From positions 310,001 to 374,000 of the forward strand of contig NZ_JAFY01000002.1 of the NCBI RefSeq assembly GCF_000526375.1: 64,000 bases of DNA, written 5' to 3'. The position numbers were made by a program, and so were the translations under genes. Shown in pieces: positions 1-8,497 of the stretch. The stretch comes from Aminiphilus circumscriptus DSM 16581. Lineage in GTDB: Bacteria; Synergistota; Synergistia; Synergistales; Aminiphilaceae. Position 1 is the first letter of the stretch; each line of letters begins with the position of its first letter. The notes under the pieces are model-generated. The model saw only the letters and a list, made by a program, of their open reading frames with translations, was not told the origin of the DNA and made no database searches.

Positions 1-36
1 GTGTTCCTGAAACCACCGCTTCGGCGGAGAGTCCAC

Positions 37-369
37 TCACTCCACTTCATCCTTCCAGGGAACCTCAATCTGCAGCAGCGGCGCATATTGCTGACATCCA
101 AAGAGATCTGTCTCTCCGAGACCTCCGCTCGGCACAAGCCGGCGAATGGTGAATTTCACAGCCTTCGCCGGATCGAAATAGACATGATCCGTGATCCTTT
201 CCTCACAAATACGGAAGAGTTCGGCGATGCGCTTCTTTTCCAAAACACCCGTGGCGCAAACATGTTTATACGCATGATCGTCTGGAAAGATCACGTCGAA
301 AGTGATCTTATCGACTCCTGCGTTTTTGCTGCGAACCGTCTTGGCGATCGAGGCAAGGGGCTTCTTCAT
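37..369 (-). CDS. DUF4387 family protein, small partner of AtuA
   Basis: A 110-residue soluble protein that I recognise as DUF4387, the small domain regularly paired with or fused to AtuA (DUF1446) proteins. Its biochemical role is not established. Visible family features are the N-terminal stretch with SKNAGVDKITFDVIFPDD and the C-terminal ETDLFGCQQYAPLLQIEVP. Its ATG overlaps the TGA of the AtuA-like gene in an ATGA arrangement, so the two are almost certainly translated together and probably form one complex. No catalytic residues can be assigned. The start is set by the overlap. Confidence 0.85.
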   Translation of the reverse strand: MKKPLASIAKTVRSKNAGVDKITFDVIFPDDHAYKHVCATGVLEKKRIAELFRICEERITDHVYFDPAKAVKFTIRRLVPSGGLGETDLFGCQQYAPLLQIEVPWKDEVE

Positions 370-1781
370 AGCCGTTTCTCTCCTTCCAAAACTCCTTTCC
401 GCACCTGAGCGGAAAAGACCGGGAACAGCTCAAGGGGATCCTCGACAGGAACAACATGATTGAGCGTCCACGAATAGACCGGCGGCGCAGGAAGGACTTC
501 GTCAAAAAGAAACGCCACAGAACCCGCCGTTCCCTTGACTTCGGGAAGACGAGCGTAAAAAAGTTGCCGCGTTCCGATAAGCGCCACTTCCTCTGCAAGA
601 GACGCATCGGAGGCGACTCCTTCGACGACGACGCACACCTCATGAGGAACTGCATCAAGACAGGACTCGAGATCTTTCAAGATCGCATCTCGGCCGTAGA
701 CATGGTATTCCAGGTGATACGCTTCTTCAGGTAAGCGCTCTCGGACCTGCTGTCGCGCCCAGGCAATCATGTCGTCCACGTGGGCGATGGAATAGGGATC
801 CCGAATGCCAGCAATGCCGATGAAACGCTCACCGACCTTGCCCGCTCCCTCAAGTTTCACCCGAACGCCCTTTTCATCGGGACGAAAGATGGAACCGGTT
901 ATTTTGCACGTCTTTTCCTCCACTTGTTCGTACCGGCAGGTGCGCATGTCCAAAACGCCTCCCGCCACGTGCTCGAAAAAAGGATTGGCCCGCTCATACA
1001 TGGCGTGTCCCGCTACGGAGGCCACGGTACATCTCTGCTGGGGATGCATCGCCGTAACGTAGACCGCGTCGTCCATGATCGTTCCAAGGACGGACTCTTT
1101 GCCTGCGTAAGGCTCCGCACAAAAGGAGGCGCATTCCAACACTTTTCCGAGATAATAGGCGAGATCCGGAGAACATCCTTCGTGCAGGGCCGCAGCAGCA
1201 AAAATCGCACAATCGCTGGAGCGCCCTCCAATAATGACATCCGCTCCCGCCTCGAGGGCCTTCCGAAAAGGGTGTACCCCCGCAACGGCCACAATACGCG
1301 TTGTCCTCTCCAGCTCCTCAAGCGACAGCGGAGGCCGTCCGTCGAGCCCTTCGACAACCACCCCCCGCTCCATCATGGTTCGGAGTAACTCTTTTTCCAC
1401 GTCCGAATAGAACCAGGCAATGCGAAAGGGAGGCACATCGTGCTCCGCCGCCATTTCGGCGATCATCTTCACGTAGAGATCGACACGACTCCGTGTTCCC
1501 GTGTCCCCGGCGGAGCCAATGATCATGGGAACACCTTGTCTCCGCGATGCGAGGAACATGAGCTCCAAATCATGCCTTTGCCATGCTACGGGACTTACCG
1601 AGACATCTCTGCCGAGCGCCGCTGGACCGATATCGTCGCTTCCCGAATCACAGCAGTAATAATCAGGACGCGCTTCAACCCCGAGAAAAAAGCTTTCTTC
1701 CTTCGTGGGAGCAAAACCGAGATGACCGTTCGGACACAGAATACGCACGCTCTTTTTTTTCTTCATGATCCGCCTGTTCAC
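366..1781 (-). CDS. AtuA-family (DUF1446) protein
   Basis: A 471-residue protein of the AtuA/DUF1446 family, named after an acyclic-terpene utilisation gene of Pseudomonas; the family is found in many catabolic clusters and its reaction is unknown. Supporting motifs are an IGSAGDTGTRSRVDLY segment in the first quarter, GGRSSDCAIFAAAAL near the middle and LEGAGKVGERFIGIAGIRDP in the last third. I chose GTG at 1781 because a GAGGAG Shine-Dalgarno lies 8 bases upstream; an ATG at 1766 (466 residues) is the alternative. It is followed without a gap by the DUF4387 gene and preceded 84 bases upstream by a C26 hydrolase. It may act on a hydroxy- or branched-chain acid intermediate, but that is a guess. 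Confidence 0.85.
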   Translation of the reverse strand: MNRRIMKKKKSVRILCPNGHLGFAPTKEESFFLGVEARPDYYCCDSGSDDIGPAALGRDVSVSPVAWQRHDLELMFLASRRQGVPMIIGSAGDTGTRSRVDLYVKMIAEMAAEHDVPPFRIAWFYSDVEKELLRTMMERGVVVEGLDGRPPLSLEELERTTRIVAVAGVHPFRKALEAGADVIIGGRSSDCAIFAAAALHEGCSPDLAYYLGKVLECASFCAEPYAGKESVLGTIMDDAVYVTAMHPQQRCTVASVAGHAMYERANPFFEHVAGGVLDMRTCRYEQVEEKTCKITGSIFRPDEKGVRVKLEGAGKVGERFIGIAGIRDPYSIAHVDDMIAWARQQVRERLPEEAYHLEYHVYGRDAILKDLESCLDAVPHEVCVVVEGVASDASLAEEVALIGTRQLFYARLPEVKGTAGSVAFLFDEVLPAPPVYSWTLNHVVPVEDPLELFPVFSAQVRKGVLEGEKRL

Positions 1782-1865
1782 TCCCCTCTCTCCTCAATCG
1801 GAGAGTTCTTCCATGCCTAACAAGTCCACGTCGCTCCATCGCCCTTTTTCGTCATCATCCCTTTC

Positions 1866-2603
1866 TCAACACCTCCTCTTCTGCGCCGCTCTGGCAGCAT
1901 CGACAAAGGCGCGCAGGAGCGCCTCCGCCCTCGCGTCCTTGCCCTGAAACAACTCCTCTGGATGAAATTGAACACCTAGAAAAAAGGCTCCTTCTGTGCT
2001 CTCGATTCCCTCGCAGACATCGTCTTCAGCGGAACAGGAAAGAACGAATCCCTGGGGAATCCTTTCCACCGCCTGCAAATGAAAGCTGTTGACGAACCAT
2101 GGCTCGGAACCGACAATCCGCGCAAAAAGGCTTTCCTCAACAGGGTGAATGGAATGACTTCCCTCCATTCCCGGACACTTCTGGGAATGACCAGAAACGA
2201 GGGAGGTGCGCAAGGAACCGCCGAAACTCTCCACCATCATCTGAAAGCCGCGACAAATACCAAGACAAGGCAACCCTTCTTCCCTGGCGTAGCGCAAGAG
2301 CTCTCTTTCCCAGAGGTAGCGGCGTGGTTGTTGCTCTTCGAGAGACGGCAGAGGCGAGCCGGGAGGACGACGCGCATCGCCACCTCCGCTGAAGAGAAGG
2401 CCGTCAAGGTTCTTTCGCAGCACCGCGCCAATTTTTCGGAAGTTGTTTTCCGAAAAAACGGGCGGAAGGAGCACCGGACACGCACCGCACTCCTCCAGGG
2501 CTCTCACGTAGGGCTCTCCAACATAAATATAGCTATTGCAAGGATTTAAATGTCCCCATGTCTCAAGGCTCCACGCACAGGTAACGCCAACCAGAGGCCG
2601 CAT
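1866..2603 (-). CDS. Peptidase C26 / gamma-glutamyl-GABA hydrolase-like class I glutamine amidotransferase
   Basis: A 245-residue cytosolic protein of the PuuD-like C26 family, which hydrolyses gamma-glutamyl amide bonds. The nucleophile is Cys117 in LGICRGFQ, and the rest of the triad is His214 and Glu216 in GVQFHPE. The SGGGDARRP segment replaces the usual PGGGD. The true substrate is unknown. Placement upstream of the AtuA/DUF4387 pair suggests a small catabolic operon, perhaps removing a gamma-glutamyl protecting group. A GGGGGGAG ribosome site lies just before the ATG, and a sigma70-type promoter is visible upstream. Confidence 0.85.
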   Translation of the reverse strand: MRPLVGVTCAWSLETWGHLNPCNSYIYVGEPYVRALEECGACPVLLPPVFSENNFRKIGAVLRKNLDGLLFSGGGDARRPPGSPLPSLEEQQPRRYLWERELLRYAREEGLPCLGICRGFQMMVESFGGSLRTSLVSGHSQKCPGMEGSHSIHPVEESLFARIVGSEPWFVNSFHLQAVERIPQGFVLSCSAEDDVCEGIESTEGAFFLGVQFHPEELFQGKDARAEALLRAFVDAARAAQKRRC

Positions 2604-2637
2604 AAACTCCCCCCTTTTTCGGAAATCAATTTCCGTT

Positions 2638-2666
2638 ATTAGAAATCACTTTTGGCCTGTTGTCAA
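2638..2666 (-). promoter_or_regulatory. Sigma70-type promoter of the C26-AtuA-DUF4387 cluster
   Basis: On the minus strand a perfect TTGACA (2666 to 2661) is followed after 17 bases by TCTAAT (2643 to 2638), about 30 bases upstream of the C26 ATG. A 6-bp inverted repeat GTCAAG-N6-CTTGAC overlaps the -35 box (2662-2679), and a second, GGAAAT-CA-ATTTCC, lies at 2621-2634 around the expected transcription start. Both are candidate operators. Confidence 0.6.
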
Positions 2667-2679
2667 GAGGGCACTTGAC

Positions 2680-2958
2680 CTGATGTTGTCTTGACGCTTC
2701 GACAACGAGGCGCGGGGAGGAACCTCCTCGGACAAAACCATCGGAGGATCCCATTTCTCGTGGTGCGCGTCTTCTGAACATGCGCGGTTCCCTTTCCGCT
2801 CTCTTCGGCGGAATCATGTAAAAAGAGAGAACAGCTTTCCCCAAGCCAAGACATTCAAAGAGGTCTTGCAAAAATCTCTCAGGACTGATCTGCAAGCAAA
2901 TCCACAAGCGCACAAAAAAACCAAACTCCTCCGAAGGATTCTCCGAATGGATCAGAGG
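2680..2958. other. Intergenic region with no recognisable gene
   Basis: About 280 bases between the divergent C26 gene and the cobalamin riboswitch promoter. I see no convincing coding frame with a ribosome site, no tRNA and no repeat. Confidence 0.5.
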
Positions 2959-2964
2959 TATAAT
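2959..2964 (+). promoter_or_regulatory. Candidate -10 box for the cobalamin operon
   Basis: A consensus TATAAT sits about 70 bases before the riboswitch core. No good -35 hexamer is seen at the right distance (GGATTC at 2936-2941), so the promoter may be weak or activator-dependent. Transcription would begin near 2971, just before the hairpin at 2982-3021. Confidence 0.45.
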
Positions 2965-2981
2965 TGACAGGACGTCAAGAT

Positions 2982-3021
2982 GCACACCTGTGGACATCTT
3001 TTTTCGCGTCGGCAGGTGTGC
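2982..3021 (+). promoter_or_regulatory. Leader hairpin upstream of the cobalamin riboswitch
   Basis: A perfect 9-bp inverted repeat, GCACACCTG (2982-2990) and CAGGTGTGC (3013-3021), encloses a 22-base loop containing a run of T. It lies immediately 5' of the riboswitch P1 stem and is not part of the canonical cobalamin aptamer. It may protect the transcript 5' end or act as a folding insulator. Confidence 0.5.
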
Positions 3022-3033
3022 CCATAGTTCGGC

Positions 3034-3176
3034 AGAACAGGTGACGGGAAACCGGTAGCATGCCGGTGCGGCCCTCGCCACTGTAACCGGGACGAAACCG
3101 CGCACATCCCACTGGAGTTAAGCTCTGGGAAGGGGCGGAAGTAGGACGAACGGAAGCCAGGAGACCGATCTGTTCT
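3034..3176 (+). ncRNA. Cobalamin riboswitch aptamer
   Basis: The conserved cobalamin aptamer blocks appear in order: GCCGGTGCGGCCCTCGCCAC, then TGTAACCGGGACGAA, then GGGAAGGGGCGGAAGTAGGA, and finally GGAAGCCAGGAGACC. A perfect 7-bp P1 stem closes it (AGAACAG at 3034-3040 with CTGTTCT at 3170-3176). The family binds adenosyl- or other cobalamins and represses B12 synthesis genes. It sits before an intrinsic terminator and the cbiET operon, so vitamin B12 should stop its own synthesis at the transcriptional level. Confidence 0.95.
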
Positions 3177-3237
3177 GGAAGGGGAGCATCCGCGCGGGCG
3201 GCAGGCTGCCTCGGCCGGTTTCATTGGAAAACCTGCG

Positions 3238-3275
3238 GAGGAGGGCGCGGAGATCTCGCCCTCCTCTTTCGTCTT
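3238..3275 (+). terminator. Riboswitch-controlled intrinsic terminator
   Basis: A perfect 10-bp stem, GAGGAGGGCG (3238-3247) with CGCCCTCCTC (3257-3266), is followed by TTTCGTCTT. It lies 60 bases after the aptamer and about 100 bases before the cbiET start, the position expected for the expression platform. No antiterminator pairing was worked out. Confidence 0.8.
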
Positions 3276-3376
3276 CTGTGGCTTCGGAGAAACGGCGACG
3301 GAAGAGAGGAATTCAGTTCAGTCCACAAAGCGGAGCACGGAACATTTCGCACGTTGAGGAAAGCGTGGAGAAGGCC

Positions 3377-4978
3377 ATGAACAACATTTTCTGCATCGGC
3401 ATGGGACCCGGAGGCGCCGAACAGGTGACCCGGGCGGCACTGCAAACGGCGGCGTCCGTACCGTTCCTTCTCGGAGACGCCCGTTTTCTCGCCCTCGTTG
3501 CGGCAGGCTCCTCCGTAACGCCGCAACACCTGGAGGAGTTGCCCCGGGGAACCGAGGCGACGTTGCGGCGTGTGGCGGAACTTCTCGAAAAAGGCCCCGT
3601 GGGCGTTCTGGTGAGCGGTGACACGGGGTTCTACAGTCTCGCCTCTTCTCTGGTGCGCCGGTTCGGTCCGGAAAAGGTCCGGCTCGTTCCGGGCATTTCC
3701 AGCATGCAGCTTCTGGCGGCACGACGCGGCCGCTCCTGGGTGAATGTCCCCACCCTCTCCCTGCACGGACGGACACTCGAAAATCCGGAGGAGATTCGCC
3801 CATCCACGGGAGAACACCTCTCCGGGGAGACATCCTCGGGGCCGAGGACCACCGGAGGCGCGCTCGCCGCTCTCCAAGGCGAGGCGGTGGTCCTTTTGGG
3901 CGGATGGGAGCGGGTTCCGGCACAGCTCCGGGAGCTGGCGGACCTTCTCGGTCCGGAGCGCAAAGGCGCGCTCGCCTGGGATCTAGGGCTGCCGGAGGAA
4001 TCCATCACGGAGGGAACGCTCGCGGAGCTGGCAACCATGGAGCCTCGGGGACGCCTGCCTCTTCTCTGGCTCGACCCCCCCGAGGGCGAGCAGCCCCGCA
4101 GGGATTGCCAGCGGAAAGGACACCTTCCGGAAGACGACGCCGGGGCGGGGGAAAACGAATGTGGAGAACCTCCGTTGTTACGTCCCCCCCTTCCGGAAGA
4201 CGACGCAGAAGCCGGGGGAAAACCCCTCCCACCGGGCGTCCTCTCCGATTCCTGGTTTTTCCGGGACGAGAGAATCCCCCTCACGAAAGCCCCCGTCCGC
4301 GCCGCCCTTCTCGGTCTGCTTCACCCTCTCCGGGGATGTCGGGTTCTCGAAATCGGAACGGGAACGGGAGGCATGACGGTGGAGCTTGCCCGCGCCGCGG
4401 GACCGGAGGGAATGGTGCTCTCGGTGGAACCGAAGCAAGAGGCGCTTGCTCTCGCGGCGCGGAACTGTCTCCGGGCGGGCATTGCCGTGGAGATGAGGAC
4501 GCGACACGGAGCAACCACCTCTTCTCCGAAGGAAGACGCCGTCACTGCGACGGCATCCATGACCGGTTCCACAGAATTTGCGACGCAGGACTCGTTCCGC
4601 CGCGACGCAGCAGAGGGCGGAGAACGTGCGGGACGGACGCCCCCGGGGAGAGTGTGTTTTTTCCGGGGGAATGCACCGGAGGCACTGGCGGGACTTCGGT
4701 GCGCGGACGCGGTCTTCGTGGGCGGCCACGGCGACGCCCTTCCGGAGGTGCTCGCCGCCTGCTGGAAACTGCTCCGTTCCGGAGGACGCCTGGCGGCGAC
4801 GTTCATTCTTCTCGACGCCGCCCTGACGGCACTGCACACACTGGAGGATCTGGGGGGCTCGCCGGGTTTCTGGCAGCTCACCGCAGGATACGGCAAGCCC
4901 CTGGCGGGATCGTGGATGCTGACGGGGCAAAACCCGGTCTTTCTCGTCTGGGGAGACAAGGAGGCGGAACAGGCATGA
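3377..4978 (+). CDS. cbiET: Precorrin-7 C5-methyltransferase / decarboxylating C15-methyltransferase fusion (CbiE-CbiT, CobL)
   Basis: A 533-residue fusion making two corrin-ring methylations and the C12 acetate decarboxylation. Residues about 1-230 are the CbiE tetrapyrrole methylase (IGMGPGGAEQVT near the N-terminus, GDTGFYSL, VPGISSMQ). A proline- and acid-rich linker of about 55 residues follows, with two copies of a LPEDDA-x-AG unit. The CbiT methyltransferase follows (SAM loop EIGTGTGGMTVELA), with an extra hydrophilic insert of about 50 residues before the GNAPEAL segment. I chose ATG 3377, which has GGAG 7 bases upstream; longer forms would run into the riboswitch terminator. Its TGA overlaps the cbiF ATG. 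Confidence 0.93.
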   Translation: MNNIFCIGMGPGGAEQVTRAALQTAASVPFLLGDARFLALVAAGSSVTPQHLEELPRGTEATLRRVAELLEKGPVGVLVSGDTGFYSLASSLVRRFGPEKVRLVPGISSMQLLAARRGRSWVNVPTLSLHGRTLENPEEIRPSTGEHLSGETSSGPRTTGGALAALQGEAVVLLGGWERVPAQLRELADLLGPERKGALAWDLGLPEESITEGTLAELATMEPRGRLPLLWLDPPEGEQPRRDCQRKGHLPEDDAGAGENECGEPPLLRPPLPEDDAEAGGKPLPPGVLSDSWFFRDERIPLTKAPVRAALLGLLHPLRGCRVLEIGTGTGGMTVELARAAGPEGMVLSVEPKQEALALAARNCLRAGIAVEMRTRHGATTSSPKEDAVTATASMTGSTEFATQDSFRRDAAEGGERAGRTPPGRVCFFRGNAPEALAGLRCADAVFVGGHGDALPEVLAACWKLLRSGGRLAATFILLDAALTALHTLEDLGGSPGFWQLTAGYGKPLAGSWMLTGQNPVFLVWGDKEAEQA

Positions 4979-5790
4979 ACCGAGAACACTCGGACGGGGA
5001 ACACGCAACGCCGTTCCAGGCGGAGGTGACCATCGTCGGCGCCGGTCCCGGAGATCCGGAACTGCTCACGCTGAAGGGAAAGCGCCTCCTCGAAACGGCG
5101 GACCTCGTGGTCTACGCGGGAAGTCTCGTGGCTCCCGCGCTGCTGGCGTTCTGCAACCCTTCCTGCGAGAGGGTGGATTCGGCCCCCCTCGACCTGGAGG
5201 AACAGGTGGAACTCATGAGCAGGGCCGCGCTGGCGGGGCGGCGCGTGGTGCGCCTCCACACCGGAGATCCCAGCCTTTACGGGGCCACGGCGGAGCAGAT
5301 CCGGGCACTGGAGGCCCGAGGCGTGGTCGTGACCATCGTCCCCGGCGTGTCGAGTCTTCAGGCCGCAGCGGCGCGCCTCGGCGTGGAATACACCGTGCCC
5401 GGGGGCACCCAGACGGTGATCTGCACCCGAGCGGCGGGGCGCACGCCCGTTCCGGCCTCGGAAGCCCTGGAGCGGCTCGCCGCATCGCAAAGCACCCTGG
5501 TGATCTTCCTCAGCGCCGGACAGGCGGATCAGGTCGCCAATGCGCTTCTTCGGGGCGGTTACGCACCGGACACGCCCAGCGCCTGCGTCTACCGCGCCAC
5601 CTGGCCGGACGAGAGAATTCTCCGGACCCGCCTCGACGAACTGGCCCGACGCATGGACGAGGCGGGCATCGCGAATCACGCGCTCCTCGTGATCGGGAGC
5701 TGCCTCGACCCCGGAGAGGCGAAGAGTCTCCTCTACGACGGAAGCTTCTCCCACGGCTTCCGGAATGCGGAAAGATCCCCGCTGTCATGA
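4975..5790 (+). CDS. cbiF: Precorrin-4 / cobalt-precorrin-4 C11-methyltransferase
   Basis: A 271-residue SAM-dependent tetrapyrrole methylase placing the C11 methyl group. The N-terminal GAGPGDPELLTLKG, the VYAGSLV segment typical of CbiF/CobM, HTGDPSLYGA and VPGVSSLQAAAA support the assignment. The start overlaps the cbiET stop (ATGA), and the stop overlaps the next start in the same way. The short N-terminal lead before the first strand is about 15 residues longer than in typical family members. Confidence 0.94.
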   Translation: MNREHSDGEHATPFQAEVTIVGAGPGDPELLTLKGKRLLETADLVVYAGSLVAPALLAFCNPSCERVDSAPLDLEEQVELMSRAALAGRRVVRLHTGDPSLYGATAEQIRALEARGVVVTIVPGVSSLQAAAARLGVEYTVPGGTQTVICTRAAGRTPVPASEALERLAASQSTLVIFLSAGQADQVANALLRGGYAPDTPSACVYRATWPDERILRTRLDELARRMDEAGIANHALLVIGSCLDPGEAKSLLYDGSFSHGFRNAERSPLS

Positions 5791-7628
5791 GCGCACTTCC
5801 CGCCATCCTGATTCTCTCCTCCCGGGGAGAGGAAACGGCACGGCGCCTCGCCTCCACCCTGGGCGGCGATGTCCTCTCTCCCGCCCCGGGGGAACTGAAG
5901 ACCCTCCTGACCTCCCTCTGGGAGCGGCCGAGGACGGCCCTTTCGGGCATCATCGGGGTCGGCGCCGCCGCCATCTATCTGCGCGCCGCCGGACCGCTCC
6001 TGCGGGACAAGGCCTCGGACCCGCCTCTCGTCTGCGTCTCCGAGGACGGGCACATGGTGGTCCCTCTCACGGGGGGACATCTGGGCGGCGGATTCGACCT
6101 GGCCCGCTCCTGCGCAAAGGCCCTGGATGCCACGCTCGCGGCCACCTGCTCCAGCGACCGGGCGGGGCTCACCGCGCCGGACCTGCTCTGCCGGAGATGG
6201 GGCTTCGTCCTGGAGGGCAAGGAACATCTTCCTGCGGTGAACGGAGCACTCCTCGACGAGGGCATCCTTCCGCTCCGGGCGGACCCGGAGTTTCTCCGGC
6301 TTCCCTTTCCACCCTGCTACCGGGTCGAGCCCGCGGAAGAAAAGGACGGAGAGACCGCACCCGGAGAGGACGCACCCCACCCGAAGGTTCTCGTCTCCTT
6401 CCGAAACGCTCCCCTTCCTCCGGGCGCGGTGCGACTGGTCCCTCCCTGCATCGTCGCGGGGGTGGGCTGCCGAAAGGGCGTCGCCGCGGAGGATGTGGTG
6501 GAGGCCCTCCGGGCGTCCTTCCGGGAAGGAGGATACACCCTTTCAGCCCTGGCGGAATGCCGCACCATTCCGGAAAAGGAGTTCGAGCCTGGACTCGTGG
6601 AGGCGGCGAACCTGCTCGGCGTCCCCCTTCGGATTTGCTCTCGGGAAGAACTGCTGGCACTTCCCGGCCCTTTCACCCCCTCCGTGGCGGAACGCCATCT
6701 GGATCTCCCCGGCGTAGCCGAACCCTGCGCCGCCACGGCGGGTCCTCTTCTCGCGCCGCGGACGAGTTCCCGGGGCGTGACGGTGGCGCTGTCCCTGCGC
6801 CCGCTCCGCTTTCAGGGTCGGGTGGACGTGGTGGGAACCGGACCGGGGGACGCACGCTTTCTCACCGCCGAGGCACGGGCGGCCATCGAAGGCGCGGAGG
6901 TTCTCGTGGGGTACGCCCTCTACATCGACCAGATTCCCGAGGCGTGGCGACGGAACAAATGGGTGAAACGCTTCTCCATGGGAGAAGAGGAGGAACGGGT
7001 CCGTCTGGCCCTGAACCTGGCGGAACGGGGATACGCCGTGGCGCTTCTCTCCGGAGGCGATCCGGTGCTCTTCGGCATGGCGGGACTGACCCATTCCCTG
7101 GCGGCGGAGACCTCCGTGCCAGTCCGGGTCATCCCGGGCATCTCGGCCATACAGGCCGCGGGAGCGCTCCTCGGAGCGCCCTACACGAACGGTCTCACCT
7201 GCATCTCCCTCTCGGATTATCTCCAACCCTGGGAGGAGGTGCTGCAGGCGCTGCGCGGCGCCGCCCTGGGAGGGCTCACGGTGGCACTCTACAATCCCGT
7301 GCGGCGCGACCTGGAGACCAAGCTCGCCGCGGTGCGGGAGATCTTCGCATCCCTGGAGGGGCCGGTCCTGCTCGTGCGGGACGTGGGCAGGCCCGAGGAG
7401 TCTTTCCGAGCGATTCCTCTGGAGGCGCTTTCCCCGGCGGAGGTGGACATGCGGACCCTTGTGGTGCTTCCCGGGCGGAACGTCCTCTGGAATGGCACGC
7501 GCCTTCTGGACCGCCGGGGATACCGGAGTGAGAGAGGACGGAACGAGAGCACGGAACGTGTTCGGGAGGACGAAGCGGTCGTGCGGTCGCGACAGGAATC
7601 GCCCTCCGAAGAAGGTGCCGCCCCGTGA
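5787..7628 (+). CDS. cbiGH: Cobalt-precorrin-5A hydrolase / precorrin-3B C17-methyltransferase fusion (CbiG-CbiH)
   Basis: A 613-residue fusion. Residues about 1-340 are CbiG, which opens the ring delta-lactone and releases acetaldehyde in the anaerobic route; the central GVGAAAIYLRAAGPLLRDK and GGHLGGGFDLA and the C-terminal VAGVGCRKG with TIPEKEFEPGL are diagnostic. Residues about 350-590 are CbiH, the ring-contracting C17 methylase (VGTGPGDARFLTAEA, GYALYIDQI, SGGDPVLFGMA, IPGISAIQAAGA). Presence of CbiG indicates the oxygen-independent early-cobalt pathway. The C-terminal 30 residues are charged and unconserved. It overlaps both neighbours by 4 bases. Confidence 0.94.
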   Translation: MSALPAILILSSRGEETARRLASTLGGDVLSPAPGELKTLLTSLWERPRTALSGIIGVGAAAIYLRAAGPLLRDKASDPPLVCVSEDGHMVVPLTGGHLGGGFDLARSCAKALDATLAATCSSDRAGLTAPDLLCRRWGFVLEGKEHLPAVNGALLDEGILPLRADPEFLRLPFPPCYRVEPAEEKDGETAPGEDAPHPKVLVSFRNAPLPPGAVRLVPPCIVAGVGCRKGVAAEDVVEALRASFREGGYTLSALAECRTIPEKEFEPGLVEAANLLGVPLRICSREELLALPGPFTPSVAERHLDLPGVAEPCAATAGPLLAPRTSSRGVTVALSLRPLRFQGRVDVVGTGPGDARFLTAEARAAIEGAEVLVGYALYIDQIPEAWRRNKWVKRFSMGEEEERVRLALNLAERGYAVALLSGGDPVLFGMAGLTHSLAAETSVPVRVIPGISAIQAAGALLGAPYTNGLTCISLSDYLQPWEEVLQALRGAALGGLTVALYNPVRRDLETKLAAVREIFASLEGPVLLVRDVGRPEESFRAIPLEALSPAEVDMRTLVVLPGRNVLWNGTRLLDRRGYRSERGRNESTERVREDEAVVRSRQESPSEEGAAP

Positions 7629-8497
7629 GGCTCCTCGTTCTCGGCGGCACCTCCGCGGCGCGCCGCGTGGCGGAACACCTTCTCGCACTGGGGCATGCCG
7701 TGACCGTCTCGGTAACGCGCACCTGGGGGCTCGAGACGGTTCCTCCCGGCGCGGAGGCGCTTCTGGGCGCCCGGGACCGGGCCGAATGGACGGAACTGCT
7801 CTCCCGGAAGAAACCGCACGGGGAAGAGGGGGACGTGGAAGGCATCGTGGACTGCTCGCACCCCTTCGCGACGGCGGCCACGGAGGAACTCGCCGCCGCC
7901 GCGGTGGCGCAGGGGATTCCCTTCGTCGTCTTCGAGCGGACCATGTGCTCTGCGGAGGAGAGCGAGGAGAGGGAACTCTTTCCGCCACGTTTTCTTCTCC
8001 GGGCGGACTCGCCCGAGGAGGGATGCGCCCTTCTCTGGGGAGTGACGCGCCCCGGGGAATGCCTTTTCCTCGCGGTAGGGGTGAAGCTGCTTCCCCGCAT
8101 CGTTCCGCTCCTCCGGAAGGAGAACCGGCGCGTGGTCGCCCGGGTGCTTCCCACGGAGGAAAGTCTTTGCGCGGCCCGCAGAGCCGGTCTTGAGCCGAGG
8201 GAGATCGTCGCCCTCTGGGGAGCGGGAAGCGTGCATCTGAACGAGGCGCTTCTCCTCGAGACCGGAGCGGCGTGCATGTTCTCCAAGGATTCCGGCGAGG
8301 AGGGCGGTCTGCACAACAAGATCGAGGCCTGCCGCAACCTCGGCTTGCCCCTGGTGCTCTTGAACCGCCCCAAGGCGGAGACGAAGGGGGCTCCCTCGGT
8401 CTCGTCCCTTGAGGAGCTTGAGACGGTGCTGGCATCGTGGGAGGAGAAAAAACTCGGGAACACTTCCGAAAAAAAGCGAAAAGGAGCGATCTCATGA
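7625..8497 (+). CDS. cbiJ: Precorrin-6A / cobalt-precorrin-6A reductase
   Basis: A 290-residue NAD(P)H-dependent reductase of the CobK/CbiJ family. The N-terminal LVLGGTSAARRVAEHL is the family's nucleotide-binding start. DCSHPFATAATEELAAA carries the conserved DxTHPFA-type motif, and the C-terminal CMFSKDSGEEGGLHNKIEA with LVLLNRP is typical. GTG at 7625 overlaps the upstream TGA (GTGA). It acts in the cytosol between C11 methylation and the CbiE/CbiT steps. Confidence 0.93.
   Translation: MRLLVLGGTSAARRVAEHLLALGHAVTVSVTRTWGLETVPPGAEALLGARDRAEWTELLSRKKPHGEEGDVEGIVDCSHPFATAATEELAAAAVAQGIPFVVFERTMCSAEESEERELFPPRFLLRADSPEEGCALLWGVTRPGECLFLAVGVKLLPRIVPLLRKENRRVVARVLPTEESLCAARRAGLEPREIVALWGAGSVHLNEALLLETGAACMFSKDSGEEGGLHNKIEACRNLGLPLVLLNRPKAETKGAPSVSSLEELETVLASWEEKKLGNTSEKKRKGAIS

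Noticed and set aside
1-408. Plus-strand frame at the window start
   Set aside because: It overlaps the DUF4387 gene antisense and shows no protein-like composition.
2626-3224. Minus-strand frames across the riboswitch region
   Set aside because: They lie over a structured RNA and lack ribosome sites or family resemblance.
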